Shown here one piece after another: positions 1 to 10,609 of a DNA stretch of 64,000 bases (its first letter is position 1; every line of letters starts with the position of its first letter). The DNA is taken from positions 11,340,327-11,404,326 of the forward strand of contig LR746272.1 in assembly GCA_902729315.2 (NCBI GenBank), read 5' to 3'. A program made the translations under genes and the position numbers. The DNA comes from Spirodela intermedia. Taxonomy: Eukaryota; Streptophyta; Magnoliopsida; Alismatales; Araceae. The notes below the pieces were generated by a model, which was given only the letters and a program-made list of their open reading frames with translations, was not told the DNA's origin and did not search any database.

Positions 1-59
1 GGAGAGGCATGGGTGTTTACATGTAAACATGAAAATAATCCGGTTGCAGAGTATGGCTA

Positions 60-3000
60 CAGCTAATCCGGCTGCAGCTCCTCGAAGTAAACATGGGTCT
101 CCCCCGGAGAAGGCGAGGCCATCTGCCTACGATGCAGAGTATCGGGAATGCGTTGCTTGCTGCATCGGCTTTTCTTTCTCTATTCTTACTCTAATGTATC
201 ATGTCGCTTGTCTTCGTCACTGCTAGTAATCTTGCCACTTGTAGACAGCATCAATAATAGCAATTGTATGACATGCAACATTACCCGGTCCTCTGTGAGC
301 AATTCGACCTTGTTCGATGAAAATACGCAGACAACGTGCGATCCAACATAATGTGAGAAAAATATTCTGGACAAGAGAGAGAGAGAGAGAGAGAGATTAT
401 CATGATGCTGTCTTATGTCAATCAAAGGCAGAAAAGACATGGTTGGACTTCTTCAGGGAAATCGTCTACGGCACAGCGGAGATCGGATGTAGGACGACAT
501 TTTCTACCACTGATGACAAACTGATAGTTCACCATTTTCTGCATGGATTTCAAGAGTTGACCAGCGTAGGATGGGGATTCTGTCTCTACGGACGTGGTTT
601 GCCTGTGGGAAGGATCACAGCCGACGCTGTGATGGAAGAGGGGCTCTAAGCGATCAAATGTATCTGCCTGCAAGTTCTCTCTTCTTCCTCCTATACGAAT
701 TGGTCCACGACTTCTACGGATTCCTCCCAGTTCAACGTTGGCAGGCTGACAGCTGCTGATCAGAAACGAGAGATGATGACAGCTGGACAACATTTGTATT
801 TATTCATACCGAACCATCCATTGACCAGCAATTATTGACTCGAGCACGGGGATTCGTCTGAGTTTCTCACGGTCCTAGTTGATTGCCTCGCAGAACGCAT
901 GGCGAAATATTTGGTGCAACTTAAAAGGATGATTCCCAGAAATGGAACGGAGACGACGTGAGGCTTCTACTATTAATTCCAGTCAACGGTTCTGTCATCT
1001 TGTCATTAATTCGTTAAGACTCGGTCCATATCTCATGCTCTGACACAACTACCACCACGCTTTGACCTGTGAATTTTTGTCGTACATCACTGATGGTTCT
1101 CTTTATTTGTCGCAGTTTCTTCTTTTCCTGCGGTAGGAAGTGATAGAAACTTGTAACCTAGAACAGGACCGAGATAAATGTCAAATGGTGATGAATTAAT
1201 ATGTCGTGTCTTTCAGAACAAGGACGGACTTTTCTTCAACTCCATAGGCTCGCTGGGTAACGCAGCTGAAGCTCATTAAAGCCCCATCTCGCTCGATCCA
1301 TCCCTCCGGGAGAGCGATAATTCCGGCCGTCAATGGGTGCCTCCGGGGTTCCTTTCCACCGCCGCCGCTGCTGCTTCGTCGTCCTCCTCTTCCTGCACGC
1401 GTCCTCCATTCTCTTCAGCCTCGCAAGCGAGGAACCTCATCTAGGCGCGAGCTGCGGGTCCTTAAGCATTTGCCACGGGGGCGAGGCAAACACAAACTGC
1501 TGCAAGGCCATCAATACCGCCATCATGGAGGGCGGCTGCTCCTGCGCCTGTACTAAGCTCTCCAGACTCGCCACACACGGTCTGATTGGAAGATGTGCGG
1601 ACGCGGGAACGTGTACCAAGTGCCAAAGCTGCCGGTCGGTTTGCGCGTACATGGAGGGGGCGTATCTCACAAGCCTGTGACGGCCCTCACTCCGCCGACT
1701 TCTCCACCCATTTTCCCATCGGTTTGCTGTATCGTCGACGTCGTCAGACCTGTACGGCGGCAATCTCTGTCAGTTGGTTTCCTTCTATCATTGCTAATCG
1801 TCTGTTCCCCAATAGTCTCGTCGCCAGTCCATGTGACTCTTCCAACGGACAGATCGAAGTGAACTGCGGCACGAACATGTTAACGGCGGCGAATTGTCCT
1901 GAATCTGCGGACAGCTATAGATCTGCGGGTTCAGGCGTATCTCCCGAGGCAGGCAGCCGGGGTAGCAGACGATGATTCCTTTCTTTCGAGTCTACTAGCA
2001 TCTCGTCGTTGGTCAACGTCGGGGTGTTGTTGTAATTTTCGTCGATTATCCGAAGCCGTGATCCTTTTTGTCTCTCAAGGGCAGGGTAAGTTCGCAACCG
2101 TCTTGTTACGGACATTCTTTGTCAAGTTCTTTCATTATTGCGTGTTGACCGGGATCACTCTGCGTGATCATTGGCCTATTGATGAGTACGGGACAAATGT
2201 TAAACAAACGTTGACAGCCACTACGACACACCGCTGCCTCGGTGCTCGCGATCTATTGGTCAACGGTTTTGGCCGACAGAGTGGCGTTTGTTACGGATTC
2301 GCCATTTCAGCCTGGTCCGATATGAAGCAGCAATCGATTACAACACGTCACGAAATACTTCAAACGCTTGATCATCAACTTGTTTCGCCCGCTACCCGAG
2401 CTGCACAGAGAAGAAATAAACGAAGTCCTTGCGGCATGAAATTATAAATCAGAGAAGCATCTGATTTACAGGCATTATTTCCATGCACCGGAACGTAATT
2501 GAAACGTTACCAGCATAAGAAAAATGCTGGATTCCGATTTTCCGTGTATAATTGAAGTGAAGGTGAAGAGATAGGGACCTTCATAAGTTGCCTGCGACTA
2601 CGGTTAAGGGGTAAAATTTATTTATCAAGGATAAGTTGTGACAATTGGTCTTAGAATAGACTATTTCTTAAACAAGGCTGAACCATAGGATAATAAAGAA
2701 AGGCTTGAAAATAATCATGGTCTTGAAGCTTTCGGGGATTCGACAACATGTAAATAATAGATTAATTTCGTAAGAACCTAAAAAGTATTGTCCCTAATAT
2801 AACCTAAGTACACATTCGTGTATATTATTTTGAAGGGTTAGGCTCCGAGAAGTCAAAGAAACTCATTGGACATCGTAAAAATAATCTAATGATACATTCT
2901 TTAAAAACAGCAACTTCGGAAAGGTATGGATTGAACACAGTTTCAGACGTGCTTGGCGAGATATCGACGTAAATAAGCCATTTTCAACTTAACGAGAGCC

Positions 3001-3825
3001 TACGTTGCGCGCTTGCTTGCTCAAATGAGCATGTGCGTGTCGTTTGAGGATGCCCACAAATGGGAATATTTAGTCTCCTAATGGACTAGGTATGCTGGGC
3101 ATGATGGTTGATCGTGTCTCGCGCGGAATACGCAAGTTGACTTTCGCTATCCCCTGAGCGCGACCCCCCTAGAGCAAACGCGCTGATTACGAATGTGAGA
3201 GTGGTGAGACGTAATGCAGGTTTACGAGCTACCTTTCCATATCCCGGTGGCGACAAACCGAAAGTCATCTCATTAAAAACAAAAAAGCTTACTACCATTA
3301 GATGTCTTCCCACATGGTTTGCTGTTTTTGTGCTTCTGTTGATGTCCATAAGTTAGTTTTCAAAACCAGTGTGAGGTGCATAAGATAGAATAGGTTCTCA
3401 GGTCAGGCATGTTCAATTCAATTTCAATCAATTAGATCGGCGATATTAGCTTACATCCACGGCAGCACAACCAGTCAAACTTTTAAAAGTAAATGCATAC
3501 ACACATATCTGATTGAACTTCTTCGATTGACGATTTAAATATAATACAGTAATATTCTTTGCTCCATCATTGTGTTCTCTCGGCTACGGTGATCAGACGG
3601 AGGTGGTGCGTCAAAATGGGCAGCGGACTGCGGAGACAGCAGAGAGGGGGATCATAACCAAGAGCCCCCAATTATGCCAGAGATCAAATTACGTTCCGAA
3701 ATTGTCATTTTTCCCTATGATGAGGTCTCAGGGTCAAACTCGTCTTCTCCTCTCCCATCACGTTAGCTGGCGGGTACCTCTCATCCACTTGATGTTCACT
3801 CTCTCTAAAAAGTTCGCAACTACAC
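60..3825. repeat. Tandem duplication copy A (contains CRP1)
   Basis: Segments of this block reappear in order between about 6915 and 10190. The offset is about 6.99 kb near position 148, 7.004 kb at CRP1, 7.007 kb at 2058, then 6.38 kb at 3570, because copy B lacks about 620 bp that copy A carries between about 2400 and 3055. Identity is very high from about 1170 to 2390 and lower outside, where indels are common. Apart from CRP1 the block shows no convincing ORF. Its left edge may lie outside the window. Confidence 0.8.
1333..1680 (+). CDS. CRP1: secreted 12-cysteine small protein (family not recognised)
   Basis: Intronless ORF of 115 aa. Residues 1-32 look like a signal peptide: a basic RRR stretch, then a hydrophobic run ending LFSLAS, with cleavage likely before EEP. 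The mature part of about 83 aa holds 12 cysteines, at 41, 47, 56, 57, 69, 71, 73, 88, 94, 97, 100 and 104. The pattern is C-x5-C-x8-CC-x11-CxCxC-x14-C-x5-C-x2-C-x2-C-x3-C. The core CHGGEAN..CCKAIN is shared with three other genes in the array. An even cysteine number behind a signal peptide suggests an apoplastic disulfide-rich peptide. The CC and CxC elements loosely recall the 8-cysteine lipid-transfer fold, but the loops do not fit. Function unknown. The ORF is real on the strength of its conserved paralogues. The start is the first ATG before the signal peptide. Confidence 0.82.
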   Translation: MGASGVPFHRRRCCFVVLLFLHASSILFSLASEEPHLGASCGSLSICHGGEANTNCCKAINTAIMEGGCSCACTKLSRLATHGLIGRCADAGTCTKCQSCRSVCAYMEGAYLTSL

Positions 3826-3900
3826 GCTCCCCATCTTACCCGGTTTCGTCCTCATCTTTAACTTCGATAGTTTTCTGCACATCATCTGTCCTCGAAAGTC

Positions 3901-4233
3901 ATGGCCTTTGGTGGCTTGTTTCCGCACTGCTTTCGCTGCTGTTTATTCATCTTCCTCCTCAACGTGCAGGTGATCTACGCCGCCGATGCAGATGAAGTCC
4001 CTTCGCTGCACAAATCTTGCCCCGGCATAGAGGCTTGCCGGGGAGGGGTGGCGAACGGGGAGTGCTGCAAGGTCATAAACGATGCAATCAACACCGGTGG
4101 CTGCGCCTGCGTCTGTAGGCAGCTCAAGAATTTCAACCACAGCAAACTCACCCAAGACTGCAACAGGAGCTGGTGCTTGCGATGCGGAATTTGCAGCTGC
4201 TCCAGCGGCGTCGACGGGAGCTTCGCCTACTGA
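3901..4233 (+). CDS. CRP2: secreted 12-cysteine small protein, paralogue of CRP1
   Basis: Intronless ORF of 110 aa. A hydrophobic signal peptide covers about residues 1-27 (ends near NVQVIYA). The 12 cysteines lie at 40, 46, 55, 56, 68, 70, 72, 87, 92, 95, 98 and 100. Spacings C-x5-C-x8-CC-x11-CxCxC-x14-C are identical to CRP1, while the C-terminal spacing is x4, x2, x2, x1. The motif CRGGVANGECCKVIN matches the family core. Overall sequence is closest to CRP4 (MAF start, SKLTQDC / PQLTQKC, CLRC). It lies 2.2 kb downstream of CRP1 on the same strand. The equivalent spot in copy B has lost the gene, since homology stops near 10190. Function unknown; inferred to be an extracellular peptide. Confidence 0.8.
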   Translation: MAFGGLFPHCFRCCLFIFLLNVQVIYAADADEVPSLHKSCPGIEACRGGVANGECCKVINDAINTGGCACVCRQLKNFNHSKLTQDCNRSWCLRCGICSCSSGVDGSFAY

Positions 4234-5212
4234 AGGTGGAAATCGAGTCTATCGCGATTTCTGGGCTTCTCTTGAGATGCCGACCATGGTTTTGTTCATT
4301 TTGTTTCCCGCGTGTACAATATTAGCCCTCTTGAGCTTCGTTTCTTTTACAACTCAAATTCGTCATCGTGATCATTTTCCAGGAACGGGATCGGTTCAGT
4401 GATGCATGATAGGGGTGACCGAGGTAGCTTTACCTGGTTGTCCCCTATTAGCCCGTCATCATAAGAACTTACGATCATTCAGGAAAAGCATCCCTTAAAA
4501 TTATTGGGATACATTTATAAAATCTGCTCAATCAAGGAATTTTGTCGGCTGCCATTTATTGAGAAGCATGTATCGACCGTATGTGTTGGAATTTGGTTGG
4601 GAGATTGAATCGAAGGCATTTCCTCCGGTTCCTTCATGGCGCTGAGGTTTTCAATATTTATCTATCCAATATCGTCGTTGGATAATTATAGTCCAATAAA
4701 TCATCTCGACCTCCGTCATGAAGCTCAGTTTCAATTATATAGCCCCAAGTAAATCTTAGCTTGTTGTTATTGACATTATTACCAGTACTTCCGCTCTTCT
4801 CCCTTCTAAACGGCTTCACCGCATCAATGTACTGGCTGTCGCACTGACACTTCAAATGTTCCTTTATAAACAGTCTTTGCTCGTGGATTGTACAGGAACC
4901 TTCGTCTATAAAAGCTAATGATTGTCAATACATTGCTCAAGTTTCTTCGAACAAATTGTGGAGTCCAGAAAGTTCATGATGAGGATGATCTAATGTTTAA
5001 TACAGCTGCAATGGCAGCTCAAGATAGAATCCTAAGTACTTCACACTAGGAGGTTTTGGGGGACCAAAACCTGAGGATATTTTTTATTAAGTAATAGATC
5101 AAACAAGGATGTAAAAACAATTGACCAGATTTGTTAACCCGATATATGTCTTCAATATAATCAACCCATTTCAGGGTTGACCGCCATCCGGAGATGCCCT
5201 TCTGGTTTTATG

Positions 5213-5258
5213 CCATATTCCATCCGCCGAGCTTCGCTATTGGAAGGATGGAATATGG
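5213..5258. repeat. 13-bp perfect inverted repeat
   Basis: The left arm CCATATTCCATCC (5213-5225) and the right arm GGATGGAATATGG (5246-5258) are exact reverse complements separated by 20 bp. They could form a hairpin or be the ends of a small MITE-like relic. Confidence 0.6.
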
Positions 5259-5310
5259 TTCTTATTCCATGAAAGGCTTGAGCCCGATGGCGCAGGCTTT
5301 ATAACCCTAG

Positions 5311-5312
<2 letters not shown>

Positions 5313-5362
<50 letters not shown>
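5313..5362. repeat. (GA)n microsatellite
   Basis: About 25 uninterrupted AG units. Confidence 0.95.
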
Positions 5363-5365
<3 letters not shown>

Positions 5366-6136
5366 AACAAGTAATGTTAAATGAAGTATATAATGTGAAA
5401 ATTAAGTCAGAGGAAGTACAGATTGAGGTGTTATATTCTACTTTCATGGACGCTCATAATGTCTTACCGTCTTAAGCGATGTTCCAAACCTCTTTCAAGC
5501 GTAGGCTTCAAACGTGAGAACAGGTATTGCGAGTATTACAGGGTGCCACGCAGGCCCCAAGCGTATTGAACTCTCTAACTATTGACCACCGCCTGTATGA
5601 AGAACCTCAAGAGGCGACGATTCAATCGTTCGTTCAGACGCTACATTCGGATCGTATTTGTTCCTCAAATTACTTAGGGATGGAATATGGACCGTATGAT
5701 GCTTACAGGGCTCAAAGAATCCCAACCTTGCCTGCAAGGGTCCGGAGTTGGCCGAAGAGAAAACCAATGTAAGCAGAGAAAAAGCGACTGACGAAAATGG
5801 GGAGTCGAAACGAGGACGATGGGTCAAGTGGGTTTCAGGAGGAAAGAGAGAGGAAAGAATGCGAACAGCGAACAAACGGGAGACCGGACGGTGGAGGGGC
5901 GCCTGGTGAAAGAATTGCTCCAGCTCCGCCGGAAATCGCCGTGTCTGGCAAACTCTCCGGCTGCAGCGATTTGGGGTTTTTTTCCTATCTCCAGGTCGTT
6001 ATTTTTCTTTTGCATGCTTAATCTGGGCCGCACATCAGCAGGAGTTATAACGGCGGATAAGTGGCCACGTGAGACATTGTGCCAGCTCATCCAGCGGCCG
6101 TTAGACTCACCCTCTCTCCTCTTCCTATTGGGTCTC

Positions 6137-6146
6137 TATAAATAAG
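6137..6146 (+). promoter_or_regulatory. Orphan TATA-like motif
   Basis: TATAAATAAG with an ATTGG (inverted CCAAT) 10 bp upstream looks like a plant core promoter, but no convincing gene follows. It may belong to a lost gene or to the LTR of an old element. Confidence 0.3.
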
Positions 6147-6586
6147 AGACTATTGTTCGATGAAATGCGCGCTGCACATTTTCGGTTCCTGAATTCAATT
6201 GGGCATTCTTGATTCTACTTCCGATTTCTTGTTTCTTTCTAATTTCGGAAGTACTTGAGGTTGTTCCCGGCTTTGCGAAGCCAACACCTGGCGCCTTCTG
6301 CCAGTCCTTCCTGGCTGGTTGCTTGAGCACCGTTGAGTCCGGCAACGAAGGTGCCTGGTGGAAGTAGGGTTAAGCATATGGGGAGGGGGTCGATGCCTCT
6401 TGGACTTGCCGTGGTACGAACCGGGGCTGCAGACCGTAAGATTCGTCGTTTTCACCCCATTAACAAGAGATTGGGTGAAAACCCTCCCTAGGAACAAAAT
6501 CAGTTTTCTTTCAAGATACAACCAATCACCATGTTACGCTACTTCGAGCTTGATTACTTCGAACCATAGTAAATTTAAGTATGCCT

Positions 6587-6587
<1 letters not shown>

Positions 6588-6661
<74 letters not shown>
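6588..6661. repeat. Long (CT)n microsatellite
   Basis: About 37 uninterrupted CT units, the longest dinucleotide run in the window. It creates a spurious Leu-Ser repeat ORF. Confidence 0.97.
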
Positions 6662-6665
<4 letters not shown>

Positions 6666-6950
6666 CTTATTAAGAACGTTTTCCGAAACCCACAAAATCA
6701 CCTCCCACGCTTGTTTAACGTTAACCTGTCCTTTTAAAAAATAAATCCTAGAGTTGGAATTTCGCTTGTTGACGATAATGGTGCGAACCTACGCTTGCAA
6801 GCGCCGACGTCGGCAGGTCTCCATTCCGTGCGCGAGGACTCAGTCCGTCTCCCCGCACCGGGCGTGCCTGCATCGTCCTCGTCCTTATTGGACGTCGCCG
6901 GCGAGGCACCTCCTCTGTAATCCGGCTGCGGCTCCTCGGTAATTCAGGCC

Positions 6951-7031
6951 TGCTGTATGGACATTAACACAGCCACAAGGAAAGGCAAGTGCAGCTGTGA
7001 CTGCAAGCAGCGCTCACAGCTCGCGAGGTAA
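6951..7031 (+). pseudogene. CRP remnant: core of a fifth cysteine-rich gene
   Basis: Read in one frame, this segment gives CC-MDINTATRKGK-CSCDC-KQRSQLAR-stop. The CC-x11-CxCxC spacing is exactly that of the family, and the residues align with CRP1 (INTA, CSC.C, the S.LA tail). Upstream the frame soon runs into a stop and no signal peptide is visible. Downstream the frame ends before the last five cysteines. It is therefore a broken relic, not a working gene. The corresponding place in copy A (near position 85) lacks it, and the flanks there are joined directly. Confidence 0.6.
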
Positions 7032-8336
7032 ACATGGGTCTCGCCTGGAGAAGGCGAGGCTGTGATTGATTCTCCAAACGCTGTGGTGAGAGCTTCCTCC
7101 CAGTCGCAATGAGAACTACAATGCAGAGTATCGGGAATGCGCTGCTTGCTGCATCGGCTTTTCTTTCTCTATTCTTACTCTATTGTATCATGTCGCATGT
7201 CATCGTCACTGCTTATAATCTTGCCACTCGTAGACACCATTAAAAATAGCAATTGTATGACAAGCAACATTACCCGGTCCTCTGTGAGCAATTCGACCTT
7301 GTTCGATGAAAATACGCAGACAACGTGCGATCCAACATAATGTGAGAAAAATATTCTGGACAAATAAGAGAGAGATAGACAGACAGAGAGACACAGAGAG
7401 AGAGAAAGAGAGTCATATTGTGGTCTTATGGTCAGTTAAAGACAGAAAGGACATGGTTGGAATTATTCAGGGCAATCGTCTACAGCGTTACAAACTGATA
7501 GCTCTCACATTTTCTGCATGGATTTCAAGAGCTAAGCAGTTGGATGGGGATTCTGTCTCTTCAAACGTGATTTTGACTTTTGGACGGATCACAGCCGGCG
7601 CTGTGATGGAAGAGGAGCCCTAGGAGATCACGGGATCTGGGGATCTGCCTGCTTTCTTCTCCACTCTCCCTTCTTTCTCCTACACGAATGGGCCCAGGAC
7701 TTCTACGGATTCCTCCCAATTCAACAATGGCTGGCTGCTGAGGGACAAGCTAACAGCTACTGACAGCTAAGCTCTTCAGAACCAAGAGACAATGACATTT
7801 TCCCAACGGTAATACATATTCATAGAAAACCATCCATCGACCAGCGATTATTGAATCGAGGACGGCGATTCGTGGGAGTTTCTCACGGTCTCAGTAGATT
7901 GACGCATTGAACTCATGGTAAAATATTTGGTTGAATTTGAAAGGATGTTTTGCAGAAATGGAACGGAGAAGACGTGAGGCTTCTATTTGATTCCAAGTCA
8001 ACGGTTCTGTCATCTTGTCATTAACCCATTCATTCTCGGTCCATATATCGTGCACCGACTCTTCAACACAACTACCACCACGCTTTGGCCTGTGAATTTT
8101 GTGGTACTGATGGCCCCCATCTATTTTGAAGTTAGTTTGCGTCCTGCCCACCAGAAATGTATTTTTACAGGACCGAGATAAATGTCAAATGGTGATGAAT
8201 TAATATGTCGTGTCTTTCAGAACAAGGACGGACTTTTCTTCAACTCCATAGGCTCGCTGGGTAACGCAGCTGAAGCTCATTAAAGCCCCATCTCGCTCGA
8301 TCCATCCCTCCGGGAGAGCGATAATTCCGGCCGTCA

Positions 8337-8687
8337 ATGGGTGCCTCCGGGGTTCCTTTCCACCGCCGCCGCTGCTGCTGCTTCGTCGTCCTCCTCTTCC
8401 TGCACGCGTCCTCCATTCTCTTCAGCCTCGCAAGCGAGGAACCTCATCTAGGCGCGAGCTGCGGGTCCTTAAGCATTTGCCACGGGGGCGAGGCAAACAA
8501 AAACTGCTGCAAGGCCATCAATACCGCCATCATGGAGGGCGGCTGCTCCTGCGCCTGTACTAAGCTCTCCAGACTCGCCACACGCGGTCTGATTGGAAGA
8601 TGTGCGGACGCGGGAACGTGTACCAAGTGCCAAAGCTGCCGGCGGGTTTGCGCGTACATGGAGGGGGCGTATCTCACAAGCCTGTGA
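8337..8687 (+). CDS. CRP3: secreted 12-cysteine small protein, near-identical twin of CRP1
   Basis: Intronless ORF of 116 aa, offset about 7.0 kb from CRP1 and nearly identical at the nucleotide level. It differs by one extra CTG/TGC triplet in the signal-peptide region (RRRCCC against RRRCC) and by three substitutions in the mature part: T to K, H to R and S to R at CRP1 residues 54, 82 and 102. No silent difference is seen across the ORF. All 12 cysteines and their spacing are kept. Over about 160 bp upstream and 700 bp downstream the two copies are also almost identical, so it arose by a recent segmental tandem duplication. Expected to be secreted; function unknown. Confidence 0.82.
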   Translation: MGASGVPFHRRRCCCFVVLLFLHASSILFSLASEEPHLGASCGSLSICHGGEANKNCCKAINTAIMEGGCSCACTKLSRLATRGLIGRCADAGTCTKCQSCRRVCAYMEGAYLTSL

Positions 8688-10609
8688 CGGCCCTCACTCC
8701 GCCGACTTCTCCACCCATTTTCCCATCGGTTTGCTGTATCGTCGACGTCGTCGGACCTGTACGGCGGCAATCTCTGTCAGTTGGTTTCCTTCTATCATTG
8801 CTAATCGTCTGTTCCCCAATAGTCTCGTCGCCAGTCCATGTGACTCTTCCAACGGACAGATCGAAGTGAACTGCGGTACGAACATGTTAACGGCGGCGAA
8901 TTGTCCTGAATCTGCGGACAGCTATAGATCTGCGGGTTCAGGCGTATCTCCCGAGGCAGGCAGCCGGGGTAGCAGACGATGATTCCTTTCTTTCGAGTCT
9001 ACTAGCATCTCGTCGTTGGTCAACGTCGGGGTGTTGTTGTAATTTTCGTCGATTATCCGAAACCGTGATCCTTTTTGTCTCTCAAGGGCAGGGTAAGTTC
9101 GCAACCGTCTTGTTACGGACATTCTTTGTCAAGTTCTTTCATTATTGCGTGTTGACCGGGATCACTCTGCGTGATCATTGGCCTATTGATGAGTACGGGA
9201 CAAATGTTAAACAAACGTTGACAGCCACTACGACACACCGCTGCCTCGGTGCTCGAGATCTATTGGTCAACGGTTTTGGCCGACAGAGTGGCGTTTGTTA
9301 CGGATTCGCCATTTCAGCCTGGTCCGATATGAAGCAGCAATCGATTACAACACGTCACGAAATCCTTCAAACGCTTGATTATCGACCTGTTTCGCCTACT
9401 ATCCGAGGGGTTGACTTTGGGAATATTTAGTCTCCTAATGGACAAGGTACTCTGGGGATGATGGGTTGACCGTGAAGACAACCAGACAAGGTCCTCGGGG
9501 GGAGGGATCTTCACGCGGAAAATGCGGGTTGACTTTGGCTATCCCCTTAGCGCGACTCCCCTACAGAAAACGCGCCGACTAGAAATCTAATAGTGACGAG
9601 ATGTAATGCAGGTCTATGAGCTACCTTTCCATACCCCGGTGTCGATAAACCCAAAGTCATCTCCTTAAGCAAAAGCTTACTACCATTAGATGTCTTCCCA
9701 CATGGTTTGCTGTTTTTGTGATTCTGTTGATGTCAATAAGTTAGTTTTGAAAGTCAGGTGCGTAGGATAGAATAGGTTCTCAGGTCAGGCATGTCAATTC
9801 AATTTCAATCAACTAGATCGGCGATTTTAGCTTAGATCCACGGCAGGACACCCAATCAAACTTTTAAAAGTAAATGCATACACACATATCTGATTGAACT
9901 TCTTCGATTGACGATTTAAATATAATACAGTAATATTCCTTGTTCCATCATTGTGTTCTTTCAGCTACGGTGATCAGACCGAGGTGGCGCGTCAAAATGG
10001 GCAGCGGACTGCGGAGACAGCAGAGAGGGGGATCATAACCAAGAGCCCCCAATTATGCCAGAGATCAAAATTACGTTCCGAAATCGTCATTTTTCCCTAT
10101 GATGAGGTCTCAGGGCCAAACTCGTCTTCTCCTCTCCCATCACGTTAGCTGGCGGCGGTACCTCTCATCCACTTGATGTTCACTCTCTCTACACATCAAG
10201 TGGTCTTCATGTTTTTTTTCCAAAAGTCAACTTATCTTTACAAAAGTCGAAATAATATCTAAATGCCAAGGATGTTGCCTTATTGCTTATGTCACTGATC
10301 ACAGCCGAAATGTATTGTAGACTTTTCTTCTTATGACGTAACATAAGCTATCGAAATGAAACACGAGCATTGAAGCTAATGCTTTCTAAATAAAGATATC
10401 AAGATGTTGCTTTTCGATAACTTTTAAAAGTCAACGTGTTCCCATGTCCAAGAGCAGAATGCCTTGTTGAAGTCAACACAACCATGGCCAATGACACCTT
10501 CACACTATTCAACTGCATACTTAGTCAAATAGCTACTACTCACCTCGGCCCACCAAACCGAACAAAAAACAACAAATTTATTGAATTTCCAACTACAAGT
10601 AAAGATTGC

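Larger units (their letters stand above)
4234..6914. other. Intergenic stretch between CRP2 and copy B
   Basis: No supported gene. It holds a (GA)n tract near 5313-5362, a 13-bp inverted repeat at 5213-5258, a TATA-like motif at 6137-6146 and a long (CT)n tract at 6588-6661. ORFs across it are low-complexity or lack family resemblance. Confidence 0.5.
6915..10190. repeat. Tandem duplication copy B (contains CRP remnant and CRP3)
   Basis: Homologous to copy A in the same orientation. It carries the CRP remnant at 6951-7031 that copy A lacks, and CRP3 in place of CRP1. It lacks the roughly 620 bp present in copy A at 2400-3055. Homology ends at about 10190, just before where a CRP2 counterpart would be expected. 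No other gene is seen in it. Confidence 0.8.

Noticed and set aside
2058-2447. ORF conserved in both duplication copies (also 9065-9430)
   Set aside because: Conservation is explained by the recent duplication of the whole flank. The frame diverges at the break in homology and has no domain.
1333-4233. CRP proteins as ordinary non-specific lipid-transfer proteins
   Set aside because: They have C, C, CC and CxC in order, but the loops before CC are far too short, a third C follows CxC, and four extra cysteines crowd the C-terminus. At most a distant relation.
6358-6744. 128-codon frame with a long Leu-Ser repeat
   Set aside because: It is the translation of the (CT)n microsatellite and has no other protein features.
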